A stretch of DNA of 64,000 bases. Origin: an uncultured Eubacteriales bacterium. GTDB lineage: Bacteria > Bacillota > Clostridia > Oscillospirales > UBA644. Of this stretch, positions 7,733-16,357 are shown in pieces. The position numbers and the translations under genes are program-made. The notes under the pieces were generated by a model. That model worked only from the letters and a program-made list of their open reading frames with translations. It was not told where the DNA came from and searched no databases. The stretch covers positions 62,001-126,000 of the forward strand of contig CAKSBH010000001.1 in NCBI GenBank assembly GCA_934438175.1, read 5' to 3'. Within the stretch, counting starts at the first letter, position 1. Every line of letters starts with the position of its first letter.

Positions 7733-10447
7733 ATGGAAATCAAAGAAAGACAAATCGTTGACAGCGTGGAAGCACTTGAAGCGGCTCTTGTCCGTGTCCG
7801 GGCTGCACAGAAACAGTTCGCGACGTATACGCAGGAGCAGGTGGACAGAATTTTCAAAGCTGCCGCCATTGCCGCAAACCAGGCACGTATTCCGCTTGCC
7901 AAAATGGCAGTGGAAGAGACCGGGATGGGAGTTGTTGAAGACAAGGTTATCAAAAACAACTACGCCGCCGAGTATATTTACAACGCCTACAAGAACACAA
8001 AGACCTGCGGTGTTCTGGAGGAGGACAAGGCATATGGCGTTAAGAAAATAGCGGAGCCGATCGGTGTGATTGCTGCCGTAATCCCGACAACCAATCCGAC
8101 GTCAACCGCAATCTTCAAAACGCTGATTGCTCTCAAGACGCGTAATGCGATTATCATCAGTCCTCATCCGAGAGCGAAAAAATCCACCATTGCTGCCGCG
8201 AAGGTTGTTCTGGATGCCGCTGTCCGTGCGGGTGCGCCCGAAGGCATCATTGACTGGATCGACGTTCCGTCTCTCGACCGGACCAATCTGATTATGAAAG
8301 AGGCGGACATCATTCTGGCAACCGGCGGTCCCGGCATGGTCAAGGCCGCTTATTCCTCCGGCAAGCCAGCGCTCGGCGTCGGTGCGGGGAATACGCCTGC
8401 CATCCTTGACGAAAGTGCCGATATTGTTCTTGCCGTTAACTCGATTATTCATTCCAAGACCTTCGACAACGGTATGATCTGTGCTTCCGAGCAGTCGGTC
8501 ATTGTTCACAAAAACATTTACGATGCGGTCAAAACCGAATTTGCCAACCGGGGCTGCTATTTCCTGAACCCCGAAGAAACAGAGAAGGTTCGCAAGACGA
8601 TTCTGATCAACGGTGCTCTGAACGCAAAGATCGTCGGGCAGAAGGCGGCGACCATCGCGGGACTTGCCGGCGTGAAGGTTCCGGAAGGTACCAAAATTCT
8701 GATCGGCGAGGTGGAGAGCGTTGAACTTTCCGAAGAATTTGCTCATGAGAAGCTCTCTCCTGTTCTTGCTATGTACAAGGCGGAGGATATTCAGGATGCC
8801 TTTGCGAAAGCCGAGCATCTGATTGCAGACGGCGGCTACGGTCATACTTCTTCTATTTATCTCAATGTTGCGACTGAGCAGGCAAAACTCGATGAATTCT
8901 CTGCGCGGATGAAGACCTGCCGGATTCTTGTCAATACGCCTTCCTCGCAGGGCGGTATCGGCGACCTGTATAACTTCAAACTTCCCCCTTCGCTCACGCT
9001 TGGCTGCGGCTCGTGGGGCGGCAACAGCGTTTCGGAAAACGTCGGTGTCAAACATCTTATCAATATCAAAACCGTGGCTGAGAGGAGAGAAAATATGCTT
9101 TGGTTCCGTGCTCCCGAAAAGGTTTATATCAAAAAAGGATGCCTGCCGGTTGCTCTCGATGAACTTAAAACCGTAATGAACAAAAAAAGAGCGTTTATTG
9201 TGACCGACTCGTTCCTCTACAACAACGGCTATACAAAGCCGATTGAAGACAAGTTGGATGAGATGGGAATTGTTCACCAGACGTTCTTTGATGTTGCGCC
9301 CGATCCTACGCTTGCGTGTGCAAAAGCCGGCGCGGAATTGATGCGTTCCTTCAAGCCCGACACGATCCTTGCTCTCGGCGGCGGTTCCGCCATGGATGCG
9401 GGCAAGATCATGTGGGTGATGTACGAGCATCCCGATGTCGATTTCATGGACATGGCGATGCGCTTTATCGATATCCGTAAGAGAGTTTATACGTTCCCGA
9501 AAATGGGTGAAAAAGCGTACTTCATCGCAATTCCGACTTCTGCCGGTACCGGTTCTGAGGTTACGCCGTTTGCGGTCATCACCGATCAGGACAGCGGCAT
9601 CAAGTATCCGCTTGCCGATTATGAACTTCTCCCCAATATGGCAATCATTGATACGGACTTCCATATGACGGCTCCGCGTGGGCTGACTGCCGCGTCGGGG
9701 ATCGATGCCGTATCCCATGCGCTGGAGGCATATGCCTCTGTCATGGCAACCGATTATACCGACGGACTTGCCAAGCAGGCGCTTCAGACCATCTTCAAAT
9801 ATCTGCCGAGGGCTTACGAAAACGGTCAGGTTGATGTGGAAGCCCGTGAAAAAATGGCAAATGCCGCTACCATGGCGGGTATGGCGTTCGCCAATGCATT
9901 TCTCGGTGTCTGCCATTCGATGGCGCATAAACTCGGTGCTTTCCATCACATTCCTCACGGCGTGGCAAATGCGCTGATGCTGGAAGAGGTGCTGCGGTTC
10001 AATGCTGCCGAGGCACCGGTCAAGATGGGAACCTTCTCGCAGTACGACCATCCACACACGTTGGAAAGATATGCCGAGATTGCCGATGCACTCGGACTGG
10101 GCGGCGAGAACGACACCGAAAAGCTGGAAAATCTGATCAAAGCCGTAAACGACCTGAAAGCAAAGGTTGGTATCAAATCTACGATTCGGGATTATGTCCC
10201 CGACGAAGCCGACTTCCTGAACCGTCTGGATGCCATGACCGAGCAGGCGTTTGACGATCAGTGCACGGGTGCGAACCCGAGATATCCGCTGATGAGCGAG
10301 ATCAAACAGATGTATCTCAACGCTTATTACGGCAGACATTTCACCGAACCGGAAATGCCGAGCGCCGTGGATTTTGCCGTTGCGGATGATGTTCATAATT
10401 TCAAGCAGGCATATCGTCGTTCCAGAAACGGCATGAATAAGGCGTGA
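7733..10447 (+). CDS. adhE: Bifunctional acetaldehyde-CoA / alcohol dehydrogenase
   Basis: Converts acetyl-CoA to acetaldehyde and then ethanol, using two NADH, the main route for redox disposal in fermenting Clostridia. 904 residues with the ALDH domain first (catalytic Cys in GMICASEQS, about residue 247) and the iron-dependent ADH domain second (LALGGGSAMDAGK near 550, then GIDAVSHALEAY and HSMAHKLGAFHHIPHG with the iron-binding histidines). ATG 7733 is chosen because AAGGAGG at 7721-7727 precedes it; the longer GTG frame from 7664 adds an unrelated N-terminus. It is first of seven genes spaced by fewer than 20 bases, ending with two hydrogenases, so its expression is tied to an H2-related module. 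Confidence 0.95.
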   Translation: MEIKERQIVDSVEALEAALVRVRAAQKQFATYTQEQVDRIFKAAAIAANQARIPLAKMAVEETGMGVVEDKVIKNNYAAEYIYNAYKNTKTCGVLEEDKAYGVKKIAEPIGVIAAVIPTTNPTSTAIFKTLIALKTRNAIIISPHPRAKKSTIAAAKVVLDAAVRAGAPEGIIDWIDVPSLDRTNLIMKEADIILATGGPGMVKAAYSSGKPALGVGAGNTPAILDESADIVLAVNSIIHSKTFDNGMICASEQSVIVHKNIYDAVKTEFANRGCYFLNPEETEKVRKTILINGALNAKIVGQKAATIAGLAGVKVPEGTKILIGEVESVELSEEFAHEKLSPVLAMYKAEDIQDAFAKAEHLIADGGYGHTSSIYLNVATEQAKLDEFSARMKTCRILVNTPSSQGGIGDLYNFKLPPSLTLGCGSWGGNSVSENVGVKHLINIKTVAERRENMLWFRAPEKVYIKKGCLPVALDELKTVMNKKRAFIVTDSFLYNNGYTKPIEDKLDEMGIVHQTFFDVAPDPTLACAKAGAELMRSFKPDTILALGGGSAMDAGKIMWVMYEHPDVDFMDMAMRFIDIRKRVYTFPKMGEKAYFIAIPTSAGTGSEVTPFAVITDQDSGIKYPLADYELLPNMAIIDTDFHMTAPRGLTAASGIDAVSHALEAYASVMATDYTDGLAKQALQTIFKYLPRAYENGQVDVEAREKMANAATMAGMAFANAFLGVCHSMAHKLGAFHHIPHGVANALMLEEVLRFNAAEAPVKMGTFSQYDHPHTLERYAEIADALGLGGENDTEKLENLIKAVNDLKAKVGIKSTIRDYVPDEADFLNRLDAMTEQAFDDQCTGANPRYPLMSEIKQMYLNAYYGRHFTEPEMPSAVDFAVADDVHNFKQAYRRSRNGMNKA

Positions 10448-10465
10448 GAAGAGGAGGAAAGCGAC

Positions 10466-11215
10466 ATGAAGCTTGACAGAATTATCGCGGTAAGAAATCA
10501 TAAGACCGTATATCGTGACGGTGAACTCTGTATGAAAGTTTTTGATTCCGCTTATTCCAAAGCCGACGTTCTCAACGAAGCTCTGAATCAGGCAAGAGTG
10601 GAAGAGACCGGGCTCTGCATTCCGAAGATTCACGAGGTAACCGTGATTGACGGCAAGTGGACGATTGTTACGGATTATATCAAAGGAAAAACGCTGGCGC
10701 AGCTGATGCAGGAGAATCCCGAAAAGAAGGATGAATATCTGGAGCTGTTTGTTAATCTTCAGATGGAAGTTCAGGATAAAACCTGTCCTCTTCTGATGAA
10801 GCTGAAAGATAAAATGAACCGCAAAATTTCACAGACGGATTTTGATGCTACGACGCGCTATGAACTTTACACCCGTCTGGACGCGATGCCCAAGCACAAC
10901 AAACTGTGCCACGGCGACTTCAACCCGTCCAACATCATTTTGACCGAGGACGGAACCCCGTATATTCTCGACTGGTCGCACGCGACGCAGGGGAATGCTT
11001 CTGCCGATGTGGCAAGGACATATCTCCTTTTCTGGCTGAACGGAGATATTGACGGCGCGGAAAAATATCTGGATCTCTTCTGTTCCAAGAGCCATACGGA
11101 AAAACAGTATGTTCAGAAGTGGATGCCGATCGTGGCTGCTTCCCAGACCGTCAAGGGCAATGAAAAAGAACGAGAGTTCCTCCATTCCTGGGTAAACGTT
11201 GTTGATTACGAATAA
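10466..11215 (+). CDS. APH/choline-kinase-fold phosphotransferase
   Basis: 249 residues of the protein-kinase-like aminoglycoside phosphotransferase fold. The catalytic loop is LCHGDFNPSNII (about residues 147-158) with the catalytic Asp, and the metal-binding DFG equivalent is ILDWSHA about 20 residues later. A nucleotide-binding N-lobe is visible (VYRDGELCMKVF). The family includes small-molecule kinases, antibiotic-modifying enzymes and a few protein kinases; the substrate cannot be read from the sequence. It sits 18 bases after adhE and 15 bases before the ferredoxin genes, in one operon that also encodes a PP2C phosphatase. A kinase/phosphatase pairing is therefore possible but is inference. 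Confidence 0.8.
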   Translation: MKLDRIIAVRNHKTVYRDGELCMKVFDSAYSKADVLNEALNQARVEETGLCIPKIHEVTVIDGKWTIVTDYIKGKTLAQLMQENPEKKDEYLELFVNLQMEVQDKTCPLLMKLKDKMNRKISQTDFDATTRYELYTRLDAMPKHNKLCHGDFNPSNIILTEDGTPYILDWSHATQGNASADVARTYLLFWLNGDIDGAEKYLDLFCSKSHTEKQYVQKWMPIVAASQTVKGNEKEREFLHSWVNVVDYE

Positions 11216-11230
11216 AGAGAGGGTACAGAA

Positions 11231-11470
11231 ATGAAAGTAACGGTTTGCATCGGTTCTTCCTGCCATATCAAGGGCTCGCGCCAGGTCGTGGAGGGACTTC
11301 AGTATCATATCAACGAAGCGGGGCTCGGCGATAAGGTTGAGCTCGGCGGAACCTTCTGTATGAATAAATGCCAGCTTGGTGTCTGTGTGACCGTGGACGA
11401 CCGGTTTTATTCGGTAACACCGGAGACGGTCAAGGATTTCTTTGAGAAAGAGATTAAAGCGAGAGTGTGA
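11231..11470 (+). CDS. Thioredoxin-like [2Fe-2S] ferredoxin
   Basis: 79 residues, thioredoxin-like [2Fe-2S] ferredoxin domain as in NuoE/HydC proteins. The four cluster cysteines are in VCIGSSCHIKG and FCMNKCQLGVCVTV. It has no other domain. It probably passes electrons between a hydrogenase and a partner protein in the cytoplasm. A second copy of the same fold follows directly, overlapping by a few bases, and the next gene is a sensory [FeFe] hydrogenase. Standalone ferredoxins of this type before PAS-type hydrogenases are a recurring Clostridia arrangement, which supports a joint function. Confidence 0.85.
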   Translation: MKVTVCIGSSCHIKGSRQVVEGLQYHINEAGLGDKVELGGTFCMNKCQLGVCVTVDDRFYSVTPETVKDFFEKEIKARV

Positions 11471-11739
11471 AGATGGTATTCATCGAGGTATGTGTCGGCA
11501 GTTCCTGTCACCTCAAAGGTGCTCCCCGGATTGTGGAACTGTTGCAGGAAAAGATCAAAAAGAACAACCTTGAGGATGAAATTGTATTGACCGGAGCGTT
11601 TTGCTCCGGTCGGTGCAACCGCATCGGTGTGACGGTAACCGTCGGGGACAACGTCTATACCGGTATCACCCCCGAGGGTTTCGGGGAGTTCTGGGAGAAC
11701 ACGATTTTGCCCACTGTTGAAAAGGCGAAGGAGGAATAA
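11467..11739 (+). CDS. Second thioredoxin-like [2Fe-2S] ferredoxin
   Basis: 90 residues, paralogous in fold to the previous gene: CVGSSCHLKGAPRIV and AFCSGRCNRIGVTVTV supply the four cysteines. The start is either GTG 11467, overlapping the upstream stop codon, or ATG 11473; translational coupling is likely in both cases. The stop is only two bases from the hydrogenase start. The two ferredoxins differ around the second Cys pair (MNKCQLGVC against SGRCNRIGV), so they could have different midpoint potentials or partners. No membrane segment or signal peptide. Confidence 0.82.
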   Translation: MKMVFIEVCVGSSCHLKGAPRIVELLQEKIKKNNLEDEIVLTGAFCSGRCNRIGVTVTVGDNVYTGITPEGFGEFWENTILPTVEKAKEE

Positions 11740-11741
11740 CC

Positions 11742-13418
11742 GTGTCGGAATGCTTGACACTGAAAAAATCCAACTGCAAAAACTGCTATAAATGCATTCG
11801 GCATTGTCCCGTGAAATCCATCCGTTTTTCGGGGAATCAGGCCCATATCATCGGCAACGAATGCATTCTTTGCGGCCAGTGCTTTGTTGTCTGCCCGCAA
11901 AACGCAAAGCAGATCGTGGATGAGACCGAGAATGTCAAGGTGCTGATTCAATCCGGCGCACCGGTCTATGCCAGCGTTGCGCCGTCCTTTGTCGCCAATT
12001 ATCAGGGAATCGGGATCGGCGGTCTGGAAAAGGCGCTGAAAAAACTCGGGTTTGCCGGGGCAGGGGAAACGGCACTGGGTGCCACCATCGTAAAGAACGA
12101 ATACGAAAAGATGCTTGCCGATGAGGAGCGGGATGTGGTGATTTCTTCCTGCTGTCATTCGGTCAATCTTCTGATTCAGAAATATTATCCGTCCCTGCTT
12201 CCCTGTCTTGCGGATATCATGTCTCCCATGCAGGCGCATTGTTCGGAAATCAAGAAGAAGAATCCGGACGCTAAAACGGTTTTTATCGGTCCCTGCGTTT
12301 CCAAGAAGGATGAGGCACAGCATTATGAGGGAATCGTGGATGCTGTTCTGACCTTTGAGGAATTGACCGAGTGGCTGAAGGCGGAACATATCGCGCTGGA
12401 GCCGGATACGGATCAGAACGAGAAGAGCCGCGCCCGTTTTTTCCCGACGGCAGGCGGAATTCTGAAGACGATGGCGCAGAATGCTCCGGGATACACATAT
12501 CTGGCGATCGACGGCGTGGAAAATTGTATTGCCGCTCTCAAGGAAATCGAGAATGGAAACATTCATAAGTGCTTTATTGAAATGTCGGCGTGTGTCGGAA
12601 GCTGCGTCGGCGGTCCGGTCATGGAAAAATATCATCGTTCGCCGGTGATTGATTACCAGTTGGTGGCAAATTATGCCGGGAAAGAGGATTTTGAGGTTGA
12701 ACAGCCCGATTCGATTGACCTGAGAAAGCGTTTCGAGCCGATTGAGCATCGGTACGGGATGCCTTCCGAAGACGAAATCAAAGAGATTCTGAAACGAATG
12801 GGCAAGAACCGTCCGGAGGACGAACTCAACTGCGGTTCCTGCGGGTACAACACCTGCCGAGAAAAGGCGATTGCCATCTATCAGGGAAAAGCGGAAATCT
12901 CCATGTGTCTGCCGTATCTCAAAGAAAAAGCCGAAAGTTTTTCGGACTGTATCGTTTCCAACACGCCCAATGCCCTTATTGTGGTCAATGAGGCGCTGGA
13001 GGTTCAGCAGATCAACCCGGCGGCACGCAAGATTCTGAACATACGGTATGCTTCCGATGTGTTGGGAGAGCAGGTCGTCCGGATTCTCGATCCCAAGCCG
13101 TTTGTGGAAGTTCTTGAAAGCAAGTATGGCATCCGCAACCGCAAAACCTATCTTGCGGAATACAGCCGGTTTGTTGAGCAGACAATCATCTATGATACGA
13201 ATTATCACATGCTTCTGTGTATCATGAGAGATGTCACCGAGCAGGAGACCGAGCGGGAAAAGCGTGAAAAACAGCGCAATCAGACGGTTGAGACCGCCGA
13301 TAAAGTGGTGGATAAGCAAATGCGGATCGTGCAGGAAATTGCATCTCTGCTTGGCGAGACTGCCGCCGAAACAAAAATTGCTCTGACGAAACTGAAAGAG
13401 AGTATTTCCGATGAATGA
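11742..13418 (+). CDS. hydS: Sensory [FeFe] hydrogenase with PAS domain (HydS type)
   Basis: 558 residues. Two [4Fe-4S] motifs (CKNCYKCIRHC at 12-22, CILCGQCFVVC near 47-57) lead into an H-cluster domain with altered signature loops: L1 SSCCHS (about 137), L2 IGPCVSKK (about 182), L3 MSACVGSCVGG (about 280). A further Fe-S module (CGSCGYNTC near 364, then a distant Cys) is followed by a PAS domain (about 402-515, IVSNTPNALIVVN...) and a C-terminal coiled coil. This order is that of group C sensory hydrogenases, thought to sense H2 rather than make it. The methionines usual in L2 (MPC) and L3 (ExMxC) are replaced by Gly and Ser, which fits a tuned-down enzyme; the proton-relay Cys of L1 is kept. 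The next gene overlaps and encodes a PP2C phosphatase, the likely output. Confidence 0.88.
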   Translation: MSECLTLKKSNCKNCYKCIRHCPVKSIRFSGNQAHIIGNECILCGQCFVVCPQNAKQIVDETENVKVLIQSGAPVYASVAPSFVANYQGIGIGGLEKALKKLGFAGAGETALGATIVKNEYEKMLADEERDVVISSCCHSVNLLIQKYYPSLLPCLADIMSPMQAHCSEIKKKNPDAKTVFIGPCVSKKDEAQHYEGIVDAVLTFEELTEWLKAEHIALEPDTDQNEKSRARFFPTAGGILKTMAQNAPGYTYLAIDGVENCIAALKEIENGNIHKCFIEMSACVGSCVGGPVMEKYHRSPVIDYQLVANYAGKEDFEVEQPDSIDLRKRFEPIEHRYGMPSEDEIKEILKRMGKNRPEDELNCGSCGYNTCREKAIAIYQGKAEISMCLPYLKEKAESFSDCIVSNTPNALIVVNEALEVQQINPAARKILNIRYASDVLGEQVVRILDPKPFVEVLESKYGIRNRKTYLAEYSRFVEQTIIYDTNYHMLLCIMRDVTEQETEREKREKQRNQTVETADKVVDKQMRIVQEIASLLGETAAETKIALTKLKESISDE

Positions 13419-14583
13419 CCTCTGTGCCGAAATCGGCTATCGAAGCATCAATCACATCGGAGAGCAGCTCTGCGGTGACCATGTTGATGTTGTGGAACAA
13501 GGCGATGATTCCACCGTTATCGTGCTTGCCGACGGGCTGGGAAGCGGTGTGAAAGCCAGCATTCTTTCGACTCTGACAAGTAAGATCATTTCAACCATGA
13601 TGGCGGAGGGCCTTTCGCTTTCTGACTGTGTGGAGACCATTGCGCAAACGCTTCCGATCTGCTCGGTAAGAGGGGTCGCCTATTCGACCTTTACCATTAT
13701 GCACCTGGTCGAAAACCGGGAGATGGAATTGATTCAGTATGACAATCCGCTGTCGATTCTGCTTCGGGACGGAAAAAATTACAATTATCCGAAAACAGAA
13801 ACGAATATCGGCGGAAAGAAGATCTATCATTCCGTAATCAAGTTGCAGGAGGATGACATCTTTATTGCCATGAGCGACGGTTGTCCGCATGCCGGAATCG
13901 GACTTGCGTACAACTTCGGCTGGAAGAGGGAAGATATCATCGGCTATATGGAGGCATCGAGTGCCGGCGGCTTCAGCGCAAAAACGTTGGCAACCATCCT
14001 CATTGACGAGGTGAACCGGCTGTACGGAAACAAACCGGGTGACGATGCGACCGCCTGCGTTGTGAAGATCCGCAAGCGGGTACCGATGAACCTGTTGTTC
14101 GGTCCACCCCGCGATCGGGATGACTGCAACCGCATGATGGCTCTTTTCTTTTCCAAGGAGGGCAAACACATTGTCTGCGGAGGGACAACGGCTTCCATCG
14201 CGGCGAAATATCTCGGAAAAAAAGTGGAAGCGGGTTTGAACTATGTTCATTCGGACGTTCCGCCGATTGCGAGAATCGAGGGTGTGGATCTGGTTACGGA
14301 GGGTGTTATCACGGTCAATCGCGTTGTGGAATATGCACACGATGTGTTGGGTGAAAACAAACTTTATGAAAAATGGAGTTTCGGACAGGACGGCGCATCG
14401 CTCATTTGCCGGATGCTGTTTGAGGAAGCGACGGATATCAATTTTTATGTGGGGCGTGCGGTCAATCCCGCGCATCAGAATCCGGATCTTCCGATTAACT
14501 TCAACATTAAGATGAATCTTGTGGAAGATCTGTCGAAATGTCTGAAGCAAATGGGAAAGCGCATTAAAGTCAGTTATTTCTGA
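13411..14583 (+). CDS. SpoIIE/PP2C-type phosphatase with unrecognised C-terminal domain
   Basis: 390 residues. Residues 1-225 form a SpoIIE-like PP2C phosphatase; the metal-binding aspartates are present in VLADGLGSGVKA, AMSDGCPHAG and PGDDATACVV, so it should be active. Residues about 230-390 (LLFGPPRDRDDCNRMMALFF..., FSKEGKHIVCGGTTASIAAKYLGK) are a conserved-looking extension I cannot assign. The ATG overlaps the stop of the PAS hydrogenase by 8 bases, strong evidence for coupled translation. Phosphatases of this class next to group C hydrogenases are known from Clostridia genomes and are the proposed output of H2 sensing. The substrate is not known; the APH-fold kinase in the same operon is a candidate counterpart. 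Confidence 0.88.
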   Translation: MNDLCAEIGYRSINHIGEQLCGDHVDVVEQGDDSTVIVLADGLGSGVKASILSTLTSKIISTMMAEGLSLSDCVETIAQTLPICSVRGVAYSTFTIMHLVENREMELIQYDNPLSILLRDGKNYNYPKTETNIGGKKIYHSVIKLQEDDIFIAMSDGCPHAGIGLAYNFGWKREDIIGYMEASSAGGFSAKTLATILIDEVNRLYGNKPGDDATACVVKIRKRVPMNLLFGPPRDRDDCNRMMALFFSKEGKHIVCGGTTASIAAKYLGKKVEAGLNYVHSDVPPIARIEGVDLVTEGVITVNRVVEYAHDVLGENKLYEKWSFGQDGASLICRMLFEEATDINFYVGRAVNPAHQNPDLPINFNIKMNLVEDLSKCLKQMGKRIKVSYF

Positions 14584-14595
14584 TGGGAGTTATTT

Positions 14596-16017
14596 ATGAG
14601 AAAATTTGATACAAGGGTGCAGTATATAAAGTATAAAGTTTTGCGTGAGGTAGCAAAGCAGGCTTGGGCGGATACCCTGCAGGAAAATCTGCTGGATATC
14701 CCGAAAATCATCGTCCCGGGCAAAGTGCCGACGATGCGTTGCTGTGTCTATAAGGAGAGAGCCATTCTTGCCGACCGGGTAAAACTTGCCATGGGCGGCA
14801 ATAAGCAGAATCCGAACGTCATTGAGGTGATTGACATTGCCTGCGATGAATGCCCGATGGGTGGGTATGAGGTTACGAATGCCTGCCGCGGATGCCTTGC
14901 GCACCGTTGCGAAGATGTCTGTAAGTTCGGAGCGATTACTTTTGGTGAGAATCATGTTGCTCATATTGACAAAAGCAAGTGCAAGGAATGCGGCGCATGT
15001 TCCCGGGTCTGCCCGTATAGTGCGATTCACAACTACAAACGGCCCTGTGAGACTGCCTGCAAAATCAAAGCCATTTCGATGGGCGATGAGAAACAGGCGT
15101 GCATCAACAACGATAAGTGTATCTCCTGCGGTGCCTGTGTCTACGCCTGTCCGTTCGGCGCAATCAGCGATAAATCTTATATTCTGAATGTGATTGACAT
15201 GCTCAAAGGAAGTCACGGCAATCAGAATTATAAGATTTATGCAATCGTTGCCCCGTCGATTTCCAGCCAGTTTACGTATGCGAAACTCGGTCAGGTCATT
15301 ACGGGACTTCGCAAACTCGGATTTCATACGGTTATTGAGGCAGCGCTCGGTGCCGATATGGTTGCTCAGGCAGAATCCAGGGAACTTGCCGAAAAAGGAT
15401 TTCTGACAAGTTCCTGTTGCCCTGCGTTTGTCGACTATATTGAGAAAAACTTTCCGGATCTTCTGCCGTTTGTTTCGCACAATCTTTCTCCGATGGCAAC
15501 CATTGCAAAATACATAAAGGAGCATGAGAAGGATTGCAAAATTGTGTTCATCGGTCCCTGCACGGCAAAGAAGGCGGAAGTTCAGAAGGAGAGTGTCAAG
15601 CCGTACGTCGATGCGGTTCTGACGTTTGAGGAACTGCAGGCACTCTTTGACAGCCGCGAAATCGACATAATGACCCTGCAGGAGGGGGTTCTTGACAACG
15701 CCTCCTATTTCGGACGTATTTTCGCACGCAGCGGTGGTCTGTCCGATGCGGTTGCCGAAGGAATCAAGGAACAGAATCTCGAATTTGTTTTGAAGCCCTG
15801 TGTGTGTGACGGAATCGAACAGTGCCGTGTTGCCCTGCTGCAGAAAAAGGCGGGGAAACTTCAGGCGAACTTCATTGAAGGAATGGCGTGCACCGGCGGA
15901 TGTATCGGCGGCGCTGGTTGTCTCACGCATGTGGAAAAAAGCAAGGACGAGGTCGACAAGTATGGAAGGGAAGCGTTTGAGAAGACCATTGCAGACGCCG
16001 TTTCCGTGTTGAAATAG
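14596..16017 (+). CDS. [FeFe] hydrogenase, group B type
   Basis: 473 residues. A Cys-rich N-terminal part (ACDECPMGG near 82, CRGCLAHRCEDVC near 97-109, CKECGACSRVCPY near 129, CETAC near 153, CISCGACVYACPF near 175) suggests several [4Fe-4S] clusters. The H-cluster domain has L1 TSSCCPAFVDYIE (about 270), L2 IGPCTAKKAE (about 319) and L3 GMACTGGCIGGAG (about 430). The additional cysteines before the ferredoxin-like motifs and the lack of a PAS domain match group B hydrogenases, common in gut Clostridia and Bacteroidia. It probably makes H2 from reduced ferredoxin. It ends the seven-gene operon, 12 bases after the phosphatase, and may be the enzyme whose product the PAS protein senses. Confidence 0.87.
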   Translation: MRKFDTRVQYIKYKVLREVAKQAWADTLQENLLDIPKIIVPGKVPTMRCCVYKERAILADRVKLAMGGNKQNPNVIEVIDIACDECPMGGYEVTNACRGCLAHRCEDVCKFGAITFGENHVAHIDKSKCKECGACSRVCPYSAIHNYKRPCETACKIKAISMGDEKQACINNDKCISCGACVYACPFGAISDKSYILNVIDMLKGSHGNQNYKIYAIVAPSISSQFTYAKLGQVITGLRKLGFHTVIEAALGADMVAQAESRELAEKGFLTSSCCPAFVDYIEKNFPDLLPFVSHNLSPMATIAKYIKEHEKDCKIVFIGPCTAKKAEVQKESVKPYVDAVLTFEELQALFDSREIDIMTLQEGVLDNASYFGRIFARSGGLSDAVAEGIKEQNLEFVLKPCVCDGIEQCRVALLQKKAGKLQANFIEGMACTGGCIGGAGCLTHVEKSKDEVDKYGREAFEKTIADAVSVLK

Positions 16018-16185
16018 TCAGAGAAAAATCAGTGACAATACATTGAGAGAATACGCAGAAAAAAACGGATTATAACGTCCGGTCCCTGGATGAAATTCTT
16101 TCGGAAATCTTATGCCCCGGAACTTCTGTTTTGAGAAATACCGCTCGCGGATTGTGGTTTTTCTGCAGAAACCGGGGCAATGAAC
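16018..16185. other. Gap between hydrogenase operon and methyltransferase promoter
   Basis: No supported gene. An imperfect palindrome around a PstI-like core lies at 16156-16173 (GGTTTTTCTGCAGAAACC) but lacks a following T run, so I do not call it a terminator. The methyltransferase promoter and about 140 bases of its leader follow to 16357. Confidence 0.4.
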
Positions 16186-16214
16186 TTGAAAAAACGGTAG
16201 AAATATGGTATAAT
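16186..16214 (+). promoter_or_regulatory. Sigma-A promoter of the methyltransferase pair
   Basis: TTGAAA (16186-16191), 17 bp, TATAAT (16209-16214). The leader to the ATG at 16358 is about 137 bases and contains a possible nested hairpin, CATCC (from 16219) with GGATG (to 16265) outside and CCGTTC/GAACGG inside. Confidence 0.75.
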
Positions 16215-16357
16215 CAAACATCCGTTCCGGTGGTTTTGTCAGAACGGGTGATCCGTTTCAGGATGTTCTGTTGTTTTCAGGAAATCACAAACGGCGATTT
16301 TTGGTTTTTATCCGGAGTCGACCGGGTGAAAGATACGGGGGACAGGAAGGAGAACGA

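Noticed and set aside
8102..10633. 843-codon minus-strand ORF opposite adhE
   Set aside because: Codon-bias shadow. The plus strand carries the full AdhE motif set.
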